Below, piece by piece: positions 33,157 to 41,855 of a DNA stretch of 64,000 nt (positions within the stretch are counted from its first letter, which is position 1; every line of letters starts with the position of its first letter). The stretch comes from Collinsella tanakaei (GTDB lineage Bacteria > Actinomycetota > Coriobacteriia > Coriobacteriales > Coriobacteriaceae). The translations under genes and the position numbers were made by a program. The notes beneath the pieces were generated by a model. The model worked only from the letters and a program-made list of their open reading frames with translations. It searched no databases and was not told the origin of the DNA. The stretch lies in assembly GCF_021531055.1 (NCBI RefSeq), contig NZ_JADYTL010000001.1, positions 186,001 through 250,000 of the forward strand, written 5' to 3'.

Positions 33157-34247
33157 TACGCCTCATCGGTTTCGGGGGCGACGACTGCCTCCCCCGTCGG
33201 CTCGTCCTCGAAATCGAGACCGCAGGCGACACGGACCTTATGCTCGATCTCGTCGGCCAGTGCGGGATTCTGGCGTAAGAACTCCTTGGCAGCCTCGCGG
33301 CCCTGACCCAAGCGCTCGGCGTCATAGGTGTACCACGCACCGGACTTGCGGACGATCTCGTAGTCGACGCCCATATCGAGAATGGAACCTTCCTTGGAGA
33401 TGCCGGTGCCGTACATGATGTCGAACTCGGCGGTCCTGAAAGGAGCGGCGACCTTATTCTTGACGACCTTGCAACGAACGCGGCTGCCGACGATCTCGGT
33501 GCCGCTCTTGATGCTATCGACACGACGGATATCGATGCGCACGGAGGAGAAGAACTTCAGTGCGCGACCACCGGTCGTAGTCTCAGGATTGCCGAACATC
33601 ACGCCGATCTTCTCGCGAAGCTGGTTGATGAAGATGCACGTGGTACGGGACTTAGCGAGGGAGCCGGCAAGCTTGCGAAGGGCCTGACTCATCAAGCGCG
33701 CCTGGAGACCGACCGACGAGTCGCCGATCTCGCCCTCGATCTCGGCACGAGGGACGAGCGCGGCAACGGAGTCGATGACGACCACGTCGATAGCACCCGA
33801 GCGCACGAGCATATCGCAGATCTCAAGTGCCTGCTCACCGGTATCCGGTTGAGAGATCAGCACCTCGTCGATATCGACACCGATACGCGCGGCATACCCG
33901 GGATCGAGCGCGTGCTCAGCATCGATGAAAGCGACGACGCCCCCTGCGGCCTGAGCTTCAGCGAGGATCTCGAGCGAGAGCGTCGTCTTACCGGAAGACT
34001 CGGGACCGAAGATCTCGATGATGCGGCCGCGAGGCACGCCGCCGATTCCAAGGGCGGCATCTAACGCGAGGGCACCGGTCGGAATCGCCTCGACTTCGAG
34101 CTCCGGGCCACCGTCACCATATCGCATGATGGAACCCGTACCGAACTTCTTCTCGATGTCTGCCTTCGTGGCCTCGATCATCTTATCGCGCTCGGCACCA
34201 TAGGTGCGCTCATGAACCTGTTTGGTCGGGGCGGAACTCTTTGCCAT
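33156..34247 (-). CDS. recA: Recombinase RecA
   Basis: ATP-dependent strand exchange and co-protease for LexA cleavage. Walker [21 protein letters not shown]; loop L2 region [22 protein letters not shown] is complete. 363 residues with an acidic C-terminal tail, as usual. An AAGGAGG site precedes the ATG. The promoter contains a perfect LexA box in its spacer. No intein or insertion. Confidence 0.98.
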   Translation of the reverse strand: MAKSSAPTKQVHERTYGAERDKMIEATKADIEKKFGTGSIMRYGDGGPELEVEAIPTGALALDAALGIGGVPRGRIIEIFGPESSGKTTLSLEILAEAQAAGGVVAFIDAEHALDPGYAARIGVDIDEVLISQPDTGEQALEICDMLVRSGAIDVVVIDSVAALVPRAEIEGEIGDSSVGLQARLMSQALRKLAGSLAKSRTTCIFINQLREKIGVMFGNPETTTGGRALKFFSSVRIDIRRVDSIKSGTEIVGSRVRCKVVKNKVAAPFRTAEFDIMYGTGISKEGSILDMGVDYEIVRKSGAWYTYDAERLGQGREAAKEFLRQNPALADEIEHKVRVACGLDFEDEPTGEAVVAPETDEA

Positions 34248-34279
34248 GGGATATCCTCCTTGGAACTGAAACCATCACG

Positions 34280-34308
34280 ACTATAAGCGAACAGCTGTTC
34301 GCAGTCAA
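34280..34308 (-). promoter_or_regulatory. recA promoter
   Basis: On the minus strand TTGACT (34308-34303), a 17-nt spacer and TATAGT (34285-34280), close to the sigma70 consensus. The start would be near 34273, about 26 nt before the ATG. The spacer is almost entirely the LexA palindrome. Confidence 0.88.
34289..34300. promoter_or_regulatory. LexA (SOS) box of recA
   Basis: GAACAGCTGTTC, a perfect palindrome that extends to GCGAACAGCTGTTCGC (34287-34302), between the -35 and -10 of recA. Confidence 0.92.
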
Positions 34309-34517
34309 GCCTTATACGTTGAATCCTAACGGTGGGAACCGACAGGCGTTCCAAGAGGCATCAGCTAGACGCCGACAGGGACTTGACACGATGCCGACAA
34401 ACGGCATGCCTACCGATCGGCATCAACAAGACTCCAGCTACCTATGGCACAAAGAATCCATCGGCAACGAGGAGGCGGTCACGGGATGTGACGTCGAGCG
34501 CGGAACGCACCGTCCGG

Positions 34518-35030
34518 TCACGCGGATTCCACAGAACGTATCCACGCAAGGCAGAGCTCGAGCGCTTCGGCGGCCGCCTGCATGCGAACGGAGGACCTAT
34601 CCCCATCGAAGGTGCAACGCCATGAGCTGACATGTTGCTTGTCGGCGATTCCCAGATAGACGGTACCGACCGGATCGAGCTCGGTACCGCCGCCGGGGCC
34701 AGCGTACCCGGTCAGACTTACGGCGACGTCGGAGCCGAACAGCTCCCGGGCACCCCTGGCCATCTCTCGGGCAACCTGATGGGAGACTTCGGTGTAGCGC
34801 TCGATCGACTCGCGGGAAACACCGAGGACACGCTCCTTGATCTCGTTCACGTAGGTGACCGCACCACCACGGAGCACCGAGGATGCACCGGGCACATCGG
34901 CGATCGTGGAGCTGACCATCCCGGCGGTAAGCGATTCCGCACAGGCGATCGTCAGGCCAGAGTGGGAAAACGCACGTACGACATCGGACGCGCTGCCGGA
35001 AAGGCACTCGGCCAGCTGCGAGTCGCCCAT
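34518..35030 (-). CDS. cinA: CinA-family protein (nicotinamide-nucleotide amidase domain only)
   Basis: Corresponds to the C-terminal domain of CinA (PncC), which deamidates nicotinamide mononucleotide to nicotinate mononucleotide. Signatures: CAESLTAGMVSSTIADVPGAS, GGAVTYVNEIKERVLGV, LTGYAGPGGGTELDPVGTVYLG. 170 residues; the N-terminal molybdopterin-like domain of long CinA is absent, as in many species. The start MGDSQ at 35030 has GGAGGGG upstream. The order pgsA-cinA-recA is the classic one. The 210-nt gap before the recA promoter has an inverted repeat GATGCCGA/TCGGCATC (34390-34424) and no gene. Confidence 0.92.
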   Translation of the reverse strand: MGDSQLAECLSGSASDVVRAFSHSGLTIACAESLTAGMVSSTIADVPGASSVLRGGAVTYVNEIKERVLGVSRESIERYTEVSHQVAREMARGARELFGSDVAVSLTGYAGPGGGTELDPVGTVYLGIADKQHVSSWRCTFDGDRSSVRMQAAAEALELCLAWIRSVESA

Positions 35031-35041
35031 GAACCCCTCCC

Positions 35042-35680
35042 CTACGACGTGATGATGTCTCGGCTGTTCCAAAGATATTGCACACCCGAGACGACGGTCA
35101 GCACCACGGCTGCGATCATCAGCGCATCGGCGACGATGTTCAGCATGAGGACCAAACCGCTCACGCCGCTTCCGGCAAAGAGCGCCGTGAGCGCGAAAGA
35201 GAGCAGGTAGCCGCAAAGCGCCACCATGGTCACCGCCGTCTTGGCCTTGCCGAGCTTATCGGCGGCGATGACGACACCAGCCGCGCTCGCGACCATGCGC
35301 AGGGCACTGACCAGGAACTCCCTGACCAAGATGATGAACACGAACCACAGGTTGACGTACCCCATGTCCATGAGCAGCAGTAGCGCGGAAAAGACGAGAA
35401 GCTTATCGGCGATCGGGTCGAGGAACTTGCCGAAATCGGTGATCTCGTGACGCGAACGCGCCAGATAGCCATCGACCTTATCGGTTAGGCTCAAGACGAC
35501 ATAGAGGAGAAACGCCGCGAACGCCAAAACCGGCGAAGGCGCGGTGGAATCCCCGCTATACGATAGATACAACAGGATCATGAAGACCGGGATGAACACG
35601 ATCCTCACGCAGGTGACGATATTCGCAGGCGTCCAAATCCCAGGATCGCCCTCACGGCGCGACGATTGCTGCTGGCTCAC
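35042..35680 (-). CDS. pgsA: CDP-diacylglycerol-glycerol-3-phosphate 3-phosphatidyltransferase
   Basis: Makes phosphatidylglycerol phosphate. The CDP-alcohol motif is DKVDGYLAR then GKFLDPIAD. WTPANIVTCVRIVFIPVFM near the N-terminus is typical of PgsA. About six membrane helices. The likely start is GTG 35680 (VSQQQSS, with GAGG upstream); an ATG at 35704 inside rimO is the alternative. Position between rimO and cinA-recA supports PgsA over the other CDP-alcohol transferase at 13.7 kb. Confidence 0.92.
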   Translation of the reverse strand: MSQQQSSRREGDPGIWTPANIVTCVRIVFIPVFMILLYLSYSGDSTAPSPVLAFAAFLLYVVLSLTDKVDGYLARSRHEITDFGKFLDPIADKLLVFSALLLLMDMGYVNLWFVFIILVREFLVSALRMVASAAGVVIAADKLGKAKTAVTMVALCGYLLSFALTALFAGSGVSGLVLMLNIVADALMIAAVVLTVVSGVQYLWNSRDIITS

Positions 35681-35690
35681 GATACCTCGC

Positions 35691-37031
35691 CTACTCCACC
35701 ACATGACCGATCAGCTCATAACAGAAGCTGTCGGTAAACTCAACCTTCAGGATATCCCCGACGCACGCCTCGGCAGCATCGAGATGCACGGCGCCGTCGC
35801 TGTCGGGCGCCTGGAACCACGCATGGCCGATCAGCTCGGGACCGTCATCGGCCTGTTCGATACCGTCGACGATGACCTCGGCGACCTCGCCGACATGCGC
35901 GGCGGTGGCGGCGAATCCGAGCGCCTCCGCAAGATCGACGGCAGCCTGAGTACGCTCGAGCTTCTCGTCTTCATCGATCTGGTCGGCCATCTTCGCGGCG
36001 CGCGTGCCGTCCTCACATGAGAACGCAAACACGCTCGTGTAGTCGAACCCCTCCCGATCCATGAACGCGAGCATCTCCTCATGCTCCTCAGGGGTTTCTC
36101 CCGGGAAGGCGACCAGATAGGTCGTGCGGATCACCATGCCGGGGATCTCGCGACGAAGTCGGGCGAAGAGAGCTTCGAGCTCACGTTCCGAACCGCTGCG
36201 GTTCATCGCATGCAAAACGCGCTCGCTACAATGCTGGACGGGGATATCGATATACGGCAGGACCTCAGGCGTATCGCGGATCGTCGCGATAAGCTCATCG
36301 GTCATGCCCTCGGGCTGCAGATAGAGTACGCGGACCCACACGCGCTCGGGCCTCACGGCCTCGGCGACGCGCTGCAGAAGCTGCGCAAGCGTGCGTGGAC
36401 CGGGCACATCCTGATCGAAATCCGAACCCCAGATGCCGGTATCCTGCCCGATCAGGACGAGTTCGCGAACGCCTCCGGCGACCAGGTCGCGCACTTCCGA
36501 TAGGATCGAGTCGGCTGACCGGGAGCGATAGCGTCCCCTGATATAGGGAATCGCGCAGAAGCTGCAGAACCGGTCGCATCCGTCGGAGATCTTGATGTAG
36601 GCGACAGCGCCCTCGACGGTACGCTTGACGTCGGGAACATGGGCAGGCAGCGTGCGCTCGCACGACAGCACCTCGTCGACGACCGCGACGATGCCGTCCT
36701 CCTCGTCGGCCCTGACGAACGCGGCGACCTCGGGAAGCTCTCCGGGAAGATCGTCGCCGTAACGGGAGGGAACGCACCCGCACATCACGATCGGAACCTC
36801 GCGTACGCCATCGTGCACATCCTCGGCAAGCGACAGCGTCGTCTCGATGCTCTCGGATGTGGCAGAGGCGAGAAACGAGCAGGTGTTCACGATGACGAGA
36901 TCGGCCTCATCGGTATCTTGCGCCTCGGAATAGCCGGCGGCATTCAGCAGGGAACGCATACGGTCGGTATCGACCTCGTTTTTAGCGCATCCGAGCGTGA
37001 TATAGAGGATCGCGTGTTGTGAAGCATCCAT
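35691..37031 (-). CDS. rimO: Ribosomal protein uS12 methylthiotransferase RimO
   Basis: Radical SAM enzyme that thiomethylates an Asp of ribosomal protein S12. N-terminal auxiliary-cluster cysteines in TLGCAKNEVDTDRM, VIVNTCSFL and CGCVPSRYG. The radical SAM motif CDRFCSFCAIPYIRGRYRSR is the RimO version, and a TRAM domain is at the C-terminus. 446 residues. It overlaps the 5' end of pgsA. It is one of three methylthiotransferases in the window. Confidence 0.95.
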   Translation of the reverse strand: MDASQHAILYITLGCAKNEVDTDRMRSLLNAAGYSEAQDTDEADLVIVNTCSFLASATSESIETTLSLAEDVHDGVREVPIVMCGCVPSRYGDDLPGELPEVAAFVRADEEDGIVAVVDEVLSCERTLPAHVPDVKRTVEGAVAYIKISDGCDRFCSFCAIPYIRGRYRSRSADSILSEVRDLVAGGVRELVLIGQDTGIWGSDFDQDVPGPRTLAQLLQRVAEAVRPERVWVRVLYLQPEGMTDELIATIRDTPEVLPYIDIPVQHCSERVLHAMNRSGSERELEALFARLRREIPGMVIRTTYLVAFPGETPEEHEEMLAFMDREGFDYTSVFAFSCEDGTRAAKMADQIDEDEKLERTQAAVDLAEALGFAATAAHVGEVAEVIVDGIEQADDGPELIGHAWFQAPDSDGAVHLDAAEACVGDILKVEFTDSFCYELIGHVVE

Positions 37032-37060
37032 AAACGGGGCTTTCGCCTTTCAATCGATGA

Positions 37061-37558
37061 TTACCGGTAGTTGACGAACTGCAGGGGCTGGCCGTAGTCC
37101 TGCTCACGCAAGAACTGGATGACCTGCTGTAGAGCGTCCTTGGAGGGTGAGGAGACGCGAAGCTTGTCCGCTTCGATCGTGATCTTCACCTTGATCTTGG
37201 TGTCTTTCACGTCCTTGTTGATCTTCTTCGCCGTCGGCTGGTCGATACCCTCGACGATATGGCCGACGACGCGCACGGTACCGCCGGATGCGGCCTGCGG
37301 AGCGTCCCAGGACACCGCCTTGAGGTCGATGCCGCGCTTGACGAGCTTGCCGTTCAGCACGTCGATGATCTGACGGGCGACGAAATCGGCAGGCGCGTTG
37401 ATGGTCAGGAGCTTATCGGGCTTGGAAAGCTCGATGCGCGCACCGGAATCCTTGAGGTCATAGCGCTGCGAGATCTCACGCGTGCACTGCTGATAGGCGT
37501 TATCGACTTCCTGCATGTCGACCTGGGAGACGACGTCGAAGCTCGAATCTTTAGCCAT
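37061..37558 (-). CDS. YajQ / DUF520 nucleotide-binding protein
   Basis: Small protein of two ferredoxin-like folds. In Xanthomonas a homologue binds cyclic di-GMP; elsewhere RNA or nucleotide binding is proposed. Hallmarks are MAKDSSFDVVSQVDMQEVDN, RYDLKDSGARIE and GIDQPTAKKINKDVKDTKIK. 165 residues, the standard length. It lies between the RodZ-like gene and rimO on the same strand with short gaps. Confidence 0.95.
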   Translation of the reverse strand: MAKDSSFDVVSQVDMQEVDNAYQQCTREISQRYDLKDSGARIELSKPDKLLTINAPADFVARQIIDVLNGKLVKRGIDLKAVSWDAPQAASGGTVRVVGHIVEGIDQPTAKKINKDVKDTKIKVKITIEADKLRVSSPSKDALQQVIQFLREQDYGQPLQFVNYR

Positions 37559-37601
37559 GTTGCATCCCTTCTCCTACGGCATCCGCACCATGCGGCACCG
37601 A

Positions 37602-39041
37602 TCACATCTCGGAATCATCGGAGTACGAGTCATCGTAATACGACTCGTCGGTATATGAATCATCGGACGTATCGGACCCATCGGTCGAGGAATCCGAACT
37701 GTCGTCGCTCGATCCGTCCGAGGCGCCTTCGTCGGTCGACTTCGGTACCGATATCGTCAGGCGACCGACGCCGGAGGTCTTCGTATCCCATTCGACGCTG
37801 TCGCCGTTTTTGGTGACACGGACGTCGCCCGGATGGTCGACCGTGACCTCGATCGAGCTTTCGGGCGTGAAGTCCATCTCGAATGGCCCCGCAACCTGTT
37901 CGGACAGCTTAAGCGAACCATCGACCTTGACCTCGACCCACGACGAAGCGCCCTCTTCCAAGGATACGGTGACCGTCGTCTTGGTGGGAACCGCCTGGGC
38001 ATCGGTATCGGAATCGGCCGTATCGCCATCGGAGTCACCATCGGCGTTGGCATCGGCATCCGAATCACCGTCGGCGTCGGAAGCGGATGCCGAGGAGTCA
38101 TCATCGGCCGCGTCGTCTTTCGAGGTCGTATCGTCGGTCGCAGCCGAGCCATCGGTGGAACCGGTCGAGACGGCCGGGGTTTCAGGCGTCTGCTGCGTCG
38201 AGGGGGCAGCCGTGCAACCGCGGACGAGCAGGATGATCGCAACGAGCAGAATGACGACGGCGATGACGATCGCACCGATCATAACACGGGGATCATCGAA
38301 GATCGTCGGAGCTGCGTTGCGGCGTCCCTGGGAACGACCGGAGGAACGACCGCGGGAAGGAGCCTGTCGTGAGCTGCGTCGCCGTGAGCTCGAATCTGCG
38401 GAGGGACGACGCGAGGCGCCGCTCGCATATCGTGAGCTCCTCCCCTCCCCTTCGGGCACGCGACGCATGCGCGTCGTGCGCCCCGCAGACCCGCTGCGGG
38501 GAAGATCGCGGCCGCGACTGTATTCTCCATCGCCTCCGCGTCGCGACGCAGGGCTATCCCCGTAGCGACGGGGTGCACCCTCCGGCAGGCTCGCATAGCG
38601 CCGCTCGTTTCCGGCAACCGGCATGGGGACATGACCCGAGGTCGAATCGGAGACATACCCCGCCTGCGGCGGACGCTGTGCAAAACGCGAAGCGGGAACG
38701 GGGTCGACCATAAGGTAGCGACCGCTCGTGCTCACGCTGCGGGGAACGGGGTTGGTCGCGCCCTCGGTGAACTGGCTGCCGGCAGAGCTACCTCCGCGCT
38801 CGTATACATAGAGCTCATCGAAGTAGGCGTTGACGACCTCGCGGGGATTCAGCCCCAGATAGCGAGCATAACTCGCGATCATGCCCTGCGCGTACCCGCG
38901 TGGCGGCATCGAGGCGAAGTTGCCCGTCTCGAAGAACTCGATGATCTGCGGACGGATCTTGATCACGTTGGCGACCTGTTGGATCGACATGCCCAACTCA
39001 CGGCGTCGATTGAGCAGCATCTCGCCGAAACGACTGGACAT
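37602..39041 (-). CDS. RodZ-like membrane protein with N-terminal helix-turn-helix
   Basis: 479 residues. Residues ~4-75 form a Cro-type helix-turn-helix (GMSIQQVANVIKIRPQIIE, FASMPPRGYAQGMIASYARY), the RodZ head that in other bacteria contacts MreB. A Ser/Arg-rich linker follows, then one membrane helix (about 258-278), an Asp/Ser/Ala-rich external spacer, a DUF4115-like beta domain and a tail rich in Ser, Asp and Tyr. Likely role: cell shape or envelope organisation. No mreB is in the window. Its start overlaps the ftsK stop by 1 nt. Confidence 0.85.
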   Translation of the reverse strand: MSSRFGEMLLNRRRELGMSIQQVANVIKIRPQIIEFFETGNFASMPPRGYAQGMIASYARYLGLNPREVVNAYFDELYVYERGGSSAGSQFTEGATNPVPRSVSTSGRYLMVDPVPASRFAQRPPQAGYVSDSTSGHVPMPVAGNERRYASLPEGAPRRYGDSPASRRGGDGEYSRGRDLPRSGSAGRTTRMRRVPEGEGRSSRYASGASRRPSADSSSRRRSSRQAPSRGRSSGRSQGRRNAAPTIFDDPRVMIGAIVIAVVILLVAIILLVRGCTAAPSTQQTPETPAVSTGSTDGSAATDDTTSKDDAADDDSSASASDADGDSDADANADGDSDGDTADSDTDAQAVPTKTTVTVSLEEGASSWVEVKVDGSLKLSEQVAGPFEMDFTPESSIEVTVDHPGDVRVTKNGDSVEWDTKTSGVGRLTISVPKSTDEGASDGSSDDSSDSSTDGSDTSDDSYTDESYYDDSYSDDSEM

Positions 39042-41854
39042 CAGAACCCTCCCAACTCGTCATCTTGCGCCATGCGGGCCTCGAGCGCCTCGAGCTCCGC
39101 AAGCCCCTCCTCATCGAGGAGGACCTCACGGGGCTTCGAGCCGTCGGGGGGACCGACGACGCCCTTCTCTTCAAGCATATCCATGATGCGTCCCGCGCGG
39201 GCGTACCCCACCTTGAGACGACGCTGGAGACCGGATGTGGAGCCGAGCTGCGATTCCACGACGATGCGCGCGGCGTCCCAGAGCAGCGGGTCGTCATCGC
39301 CGGCGTCATGCGAGCCCGAGCCAGACCCGCCGACCATCGCGGGGGCGACCGCGGAAAGGATCTCCTCGTGGTACTCGGCAGGGCTTTGCTCCTTGACGAA
39401 CTCGACGACGCTGAAGATCTCCTCATCGGAAACGTAGCAGCCCTGGATGCGCTTGGGCTTGCCCCAATCGACGCGGCTGAAGAGCATGTCGCCCTGACCG
39501 ATGAGCTTCTCGGCGCCGGTCTGGTCGAGGATGACGCGACTGTCGATACCCGTCGCGACGGTAAGACCGATGCGGTTGGTGATGTTCGCCTTGATGAGGC
39601 CGGTCACGACGTTGGAGCTCGGACGCTGCGTGGCGACGATCATATGGATACCGGCGGCACGGCCGAGCTGTGCGATGCGAACGATGGACGCCTCGACGTC
39701 CTTGCCGGCGACCATCATGAGGTCGGAAAGCTCGTCGATGACGATCACGAGGTAAGGCATCTTGGCCGGTGGGTTGTCGTACTTCTCGAACTCACCGGCA
39801 GCCTGCTTCTCGTTGAACGTCGATATCTTACGGACACCGATGCGCTCGAAGATCTTGAGCCTGCGCTCCATTTCCGAAACAGCCCACTGCAGCGCGCTCG
39901 CTGCCTGCTTGGGCTCGGTCACGACCGGCACGTACAGGTGCGGAAGCCCATCATACGGCGCGAACTCGACGCGCTTGGGGTCGATCATGATGAGGCGGAC
40001 GTCCTCGGGGAATGTGCGCATGAGCAGGCTCATGAGAATGGAGCTGATGACGACCGACTTGCCCGAGCCGGTGGTGCCGGCGATGAGAAGATGGGGCATC
40101 TTGGCTAGATCTGCCACCATGGGCTGCCCCTCGGCATCCCGGCCGAGGGCGAACTCGAGCGGGCCGCCCTTGACATAGGGCAGGATATCGCCGAACGCGA
40201 CCGTCTGGCGCGTTCGGTTGGGGATCTCGATACCGACAAGGGAGGTGCCGGGGATCGGTGCGAAGATACGGACCGAGTCGGTCGCGAGCGACAGGGCGAT
40301 ATCGTCCTCCAGATTGGAGATACGGCTCACACGCTCGCCCTCGCCGGGCTGGACTTTGAAGGTCGTGACCGTCGGGCCCGAGATCCATCCCACCACACGG
40401 GAATGGAGGCCGAATTCCTGCAAGGTCGCCTGCAGCGCGGCAGCGGTCTGCTCGAGTTCCTTTTCGGAGCTGGAGCTTGACGCGGATGCAGGATTATGGC
40501 GCAGCATGGAGATGGGAGGCAGCTGACGCTCACCGTCGGGAGACTCCCCTGCAGGCGCAGCCGTCTCGGAACCGGATGCGGCCGAGCCCTGGGGTTTCGA
40601 GGAACCAGCGGGCTTCGTGGCGGAGGCAGGGCGCTTCGCATGTTCGGACGCAACAGTCGGTTTCGCCTGTTCGGCGACACGGCGCAGGAACTCCGGCACC
40701 GGGGGCTCCTTCATGGGCGGAACGGCGGCGGTAGCGGCGGGCGCCGAAATGGGCGAGGACATCTCATCGGACGCATCGGACGGTTCATCCCACGGCAGGG
40801 CATCGGACGACTCGATGGCATCGTCGTCGAACCCGAAGGCGTCGCTTTCGGAATGCTCGTCGCGCCCGTCCCGTGCAAGCACGCGCGTCGGAGCGGCACC
40901 CCTCGAGGTGACAGGCGGTACGGCGTCGACCTCGGCCATGCCGGTCGCGAACCGCTCCTTGACCGGGATCAGAGTCGTCTTGGCATGTTCGGAGGCCACC
41001 TCGGCCGAAACGTCGACGAAAGGATCCTCACCGTTGTCGGGGCCCAAATCGCGTTCGACAGGTGCCACACGGCTACCCAGATACGTGGTCGGAGCGCTCC
41101 CCGCCTCATCGAACAGGGATGCTTGGGCGGGATGCGCCGCCCTCGCAACCGGAGCCGCCATGGACGGATCGTCGCCCCACGGACGCTCATTGACATCGAC
41201 GCGGCGGCGCTGGGCGATCTGCTCCGCACGCTGCGCGATCGACCTCACGACGTCTCCGATCGAAAAACCGATGAGGACGAAACCGAGGATGATAAGCCCG
41301 ACCAGCACGACATAGGCGATGGTCTTCCCCAGGGCATTTTGCAGCACGCTCGCCAGGAAGGCGCCGACATAGCCGCCATACGCCGAGAGGTTCTCGGGTT
41401 CGAACATCGCCGATGCCGAAAGCTCGGTATAGGGCACCGAGAGCGACAGCACGGCGACGATGGAGACGAAGATCAAGGCGACACCGACGCACGTGCGTGC
41501 GGAAACCTCGATCGGACCACGCCAGAACAGCGCGGCCGCCGCACCGAGGATGCACAGCGGGACCACATACGCGCCAAGGCCGAACCCCAGGTGGTAGAAC
41601 CCGGCGATAGCGGCCGTGACGGGAGCGGAAGACGGCGAGACGACGGAGATGAACGACGCGACGGCGAAGACCGCCAACAGCACGCCGGCGATATCGCGGC
41701 CCGAGCCGGCATCCATGATGGGCTCGACATGCTCGGCCTGCGCCTTCTGGTTAGCGCGCAGCGCGTGCGGGGAGGCATTGCCCTTCGCGTTCGCGCCCTT
41801 GGCCTGCGAACCCTTCTGCTTCGCGTTGTTTTTCGTCTTACCCGCTGCCGCCAC
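39041..41854 (-). CDS. ftsK: DNA translocase FtsK/SpoIIIE
   Basis: Septal DNA pump that clears chromosomes and, in FtsK systems, activates XerCD at dif. 937 residues: four membrane helices (about 54-200), a ~270-residue low-complexity linker, then the motor with Walker A AGTTGSGKS (592-600), MIDPKRVEFAPY and IVIDELSDLMM. A C-terminal gamma winged helix (LQRRLKVGYARAGRIMDMLEE) reads polar DNA motifs. It lies 1 nt after rnj. A dif-like site is ~19 kb away. Confidence 0.96.
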   Translation of the reverse strand: MAAAGKTKNNAKQKGSQAKGANAKGNASPHALRANQKAQAEHVEPIMDAGSGRDIAGVLLAVFAVASFISVVSPSSAPVTAAIAGFYHLGFGLGAYVVPLCILGAAAALFWRGPIEVSARTCVGVALIFVSIVAVLSLSVPYTELSASAMFEPENLSAYGGYVGAFLASVLQNALGKTIAYVVLVGLIILGFVLIGFSIGDVVRSIAQRAEQIAQRRRVDVNERPWGDDPSMAAPVARAAHPAQASLFDEAGSAPTTYLGSRVAPVERDLGPDNGEDPFVDVSAEVASEHAKTTLIPVKERFATGMAEVDAVPPVTSRGAAPTRVLARDGRDEHSESDAFGFDDDAIESSDALPWDEPSDASDEMSSPISAPAATAAVPPMKEPPVPEFLRRVAEQAKPTVASEHAKRPASATKPAGSSKPQGSAASGSETAAPAGESPDGERQLPPISMLRHNPASASSSSSEKELEQTAAALQATLQEFGLHSRVVGWISGPTVTTFKVQPGEGERVSRISNLEDDIALSLATDSVRIFAPIPGTSLVGIEIPNRTRQTVAFGDILPYVKGGPLEFALGRDAEGQPMVADLAKMPHLLIAGTTGSGKSVVISSILMSLLMRTFPEDVRLIMIDPKRVEFAPYDGLPHLYVPVVTEPKQAASALQWAVSEMERRLKIFERIGVRKISTFNEKQAAGEFEKYDNPPAKMPYLVIVIDELSDLMMVAGKDVEASIVRIAQLGRAAGIHMIVATQRPSSNVVTGLIKANITNRIGLTVATGIDSRVILDQTGAEKLIGQGDMLFSRVDWGKPKRIQGCYVSDEEIFSVVEFVKEQSPAEYHEEILSAVAPAMVGGSGSGSHDAGDDDPLLWDAARIVVESQLGSTSGLQRRLKVGYARAGRIMDMLEEKGVVGPPDGSKPREVLLDEEGLAELEALEARMAQDDELGGF

Positions 41855-41855
41855 G

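Noticed and set aside
34241-34630. Plus-strand frame across the recA promoter and the end of cinA
   Set aside because: It overlaps the recA promoter and SOS box and the cinA coding region; composition is not protein-like.
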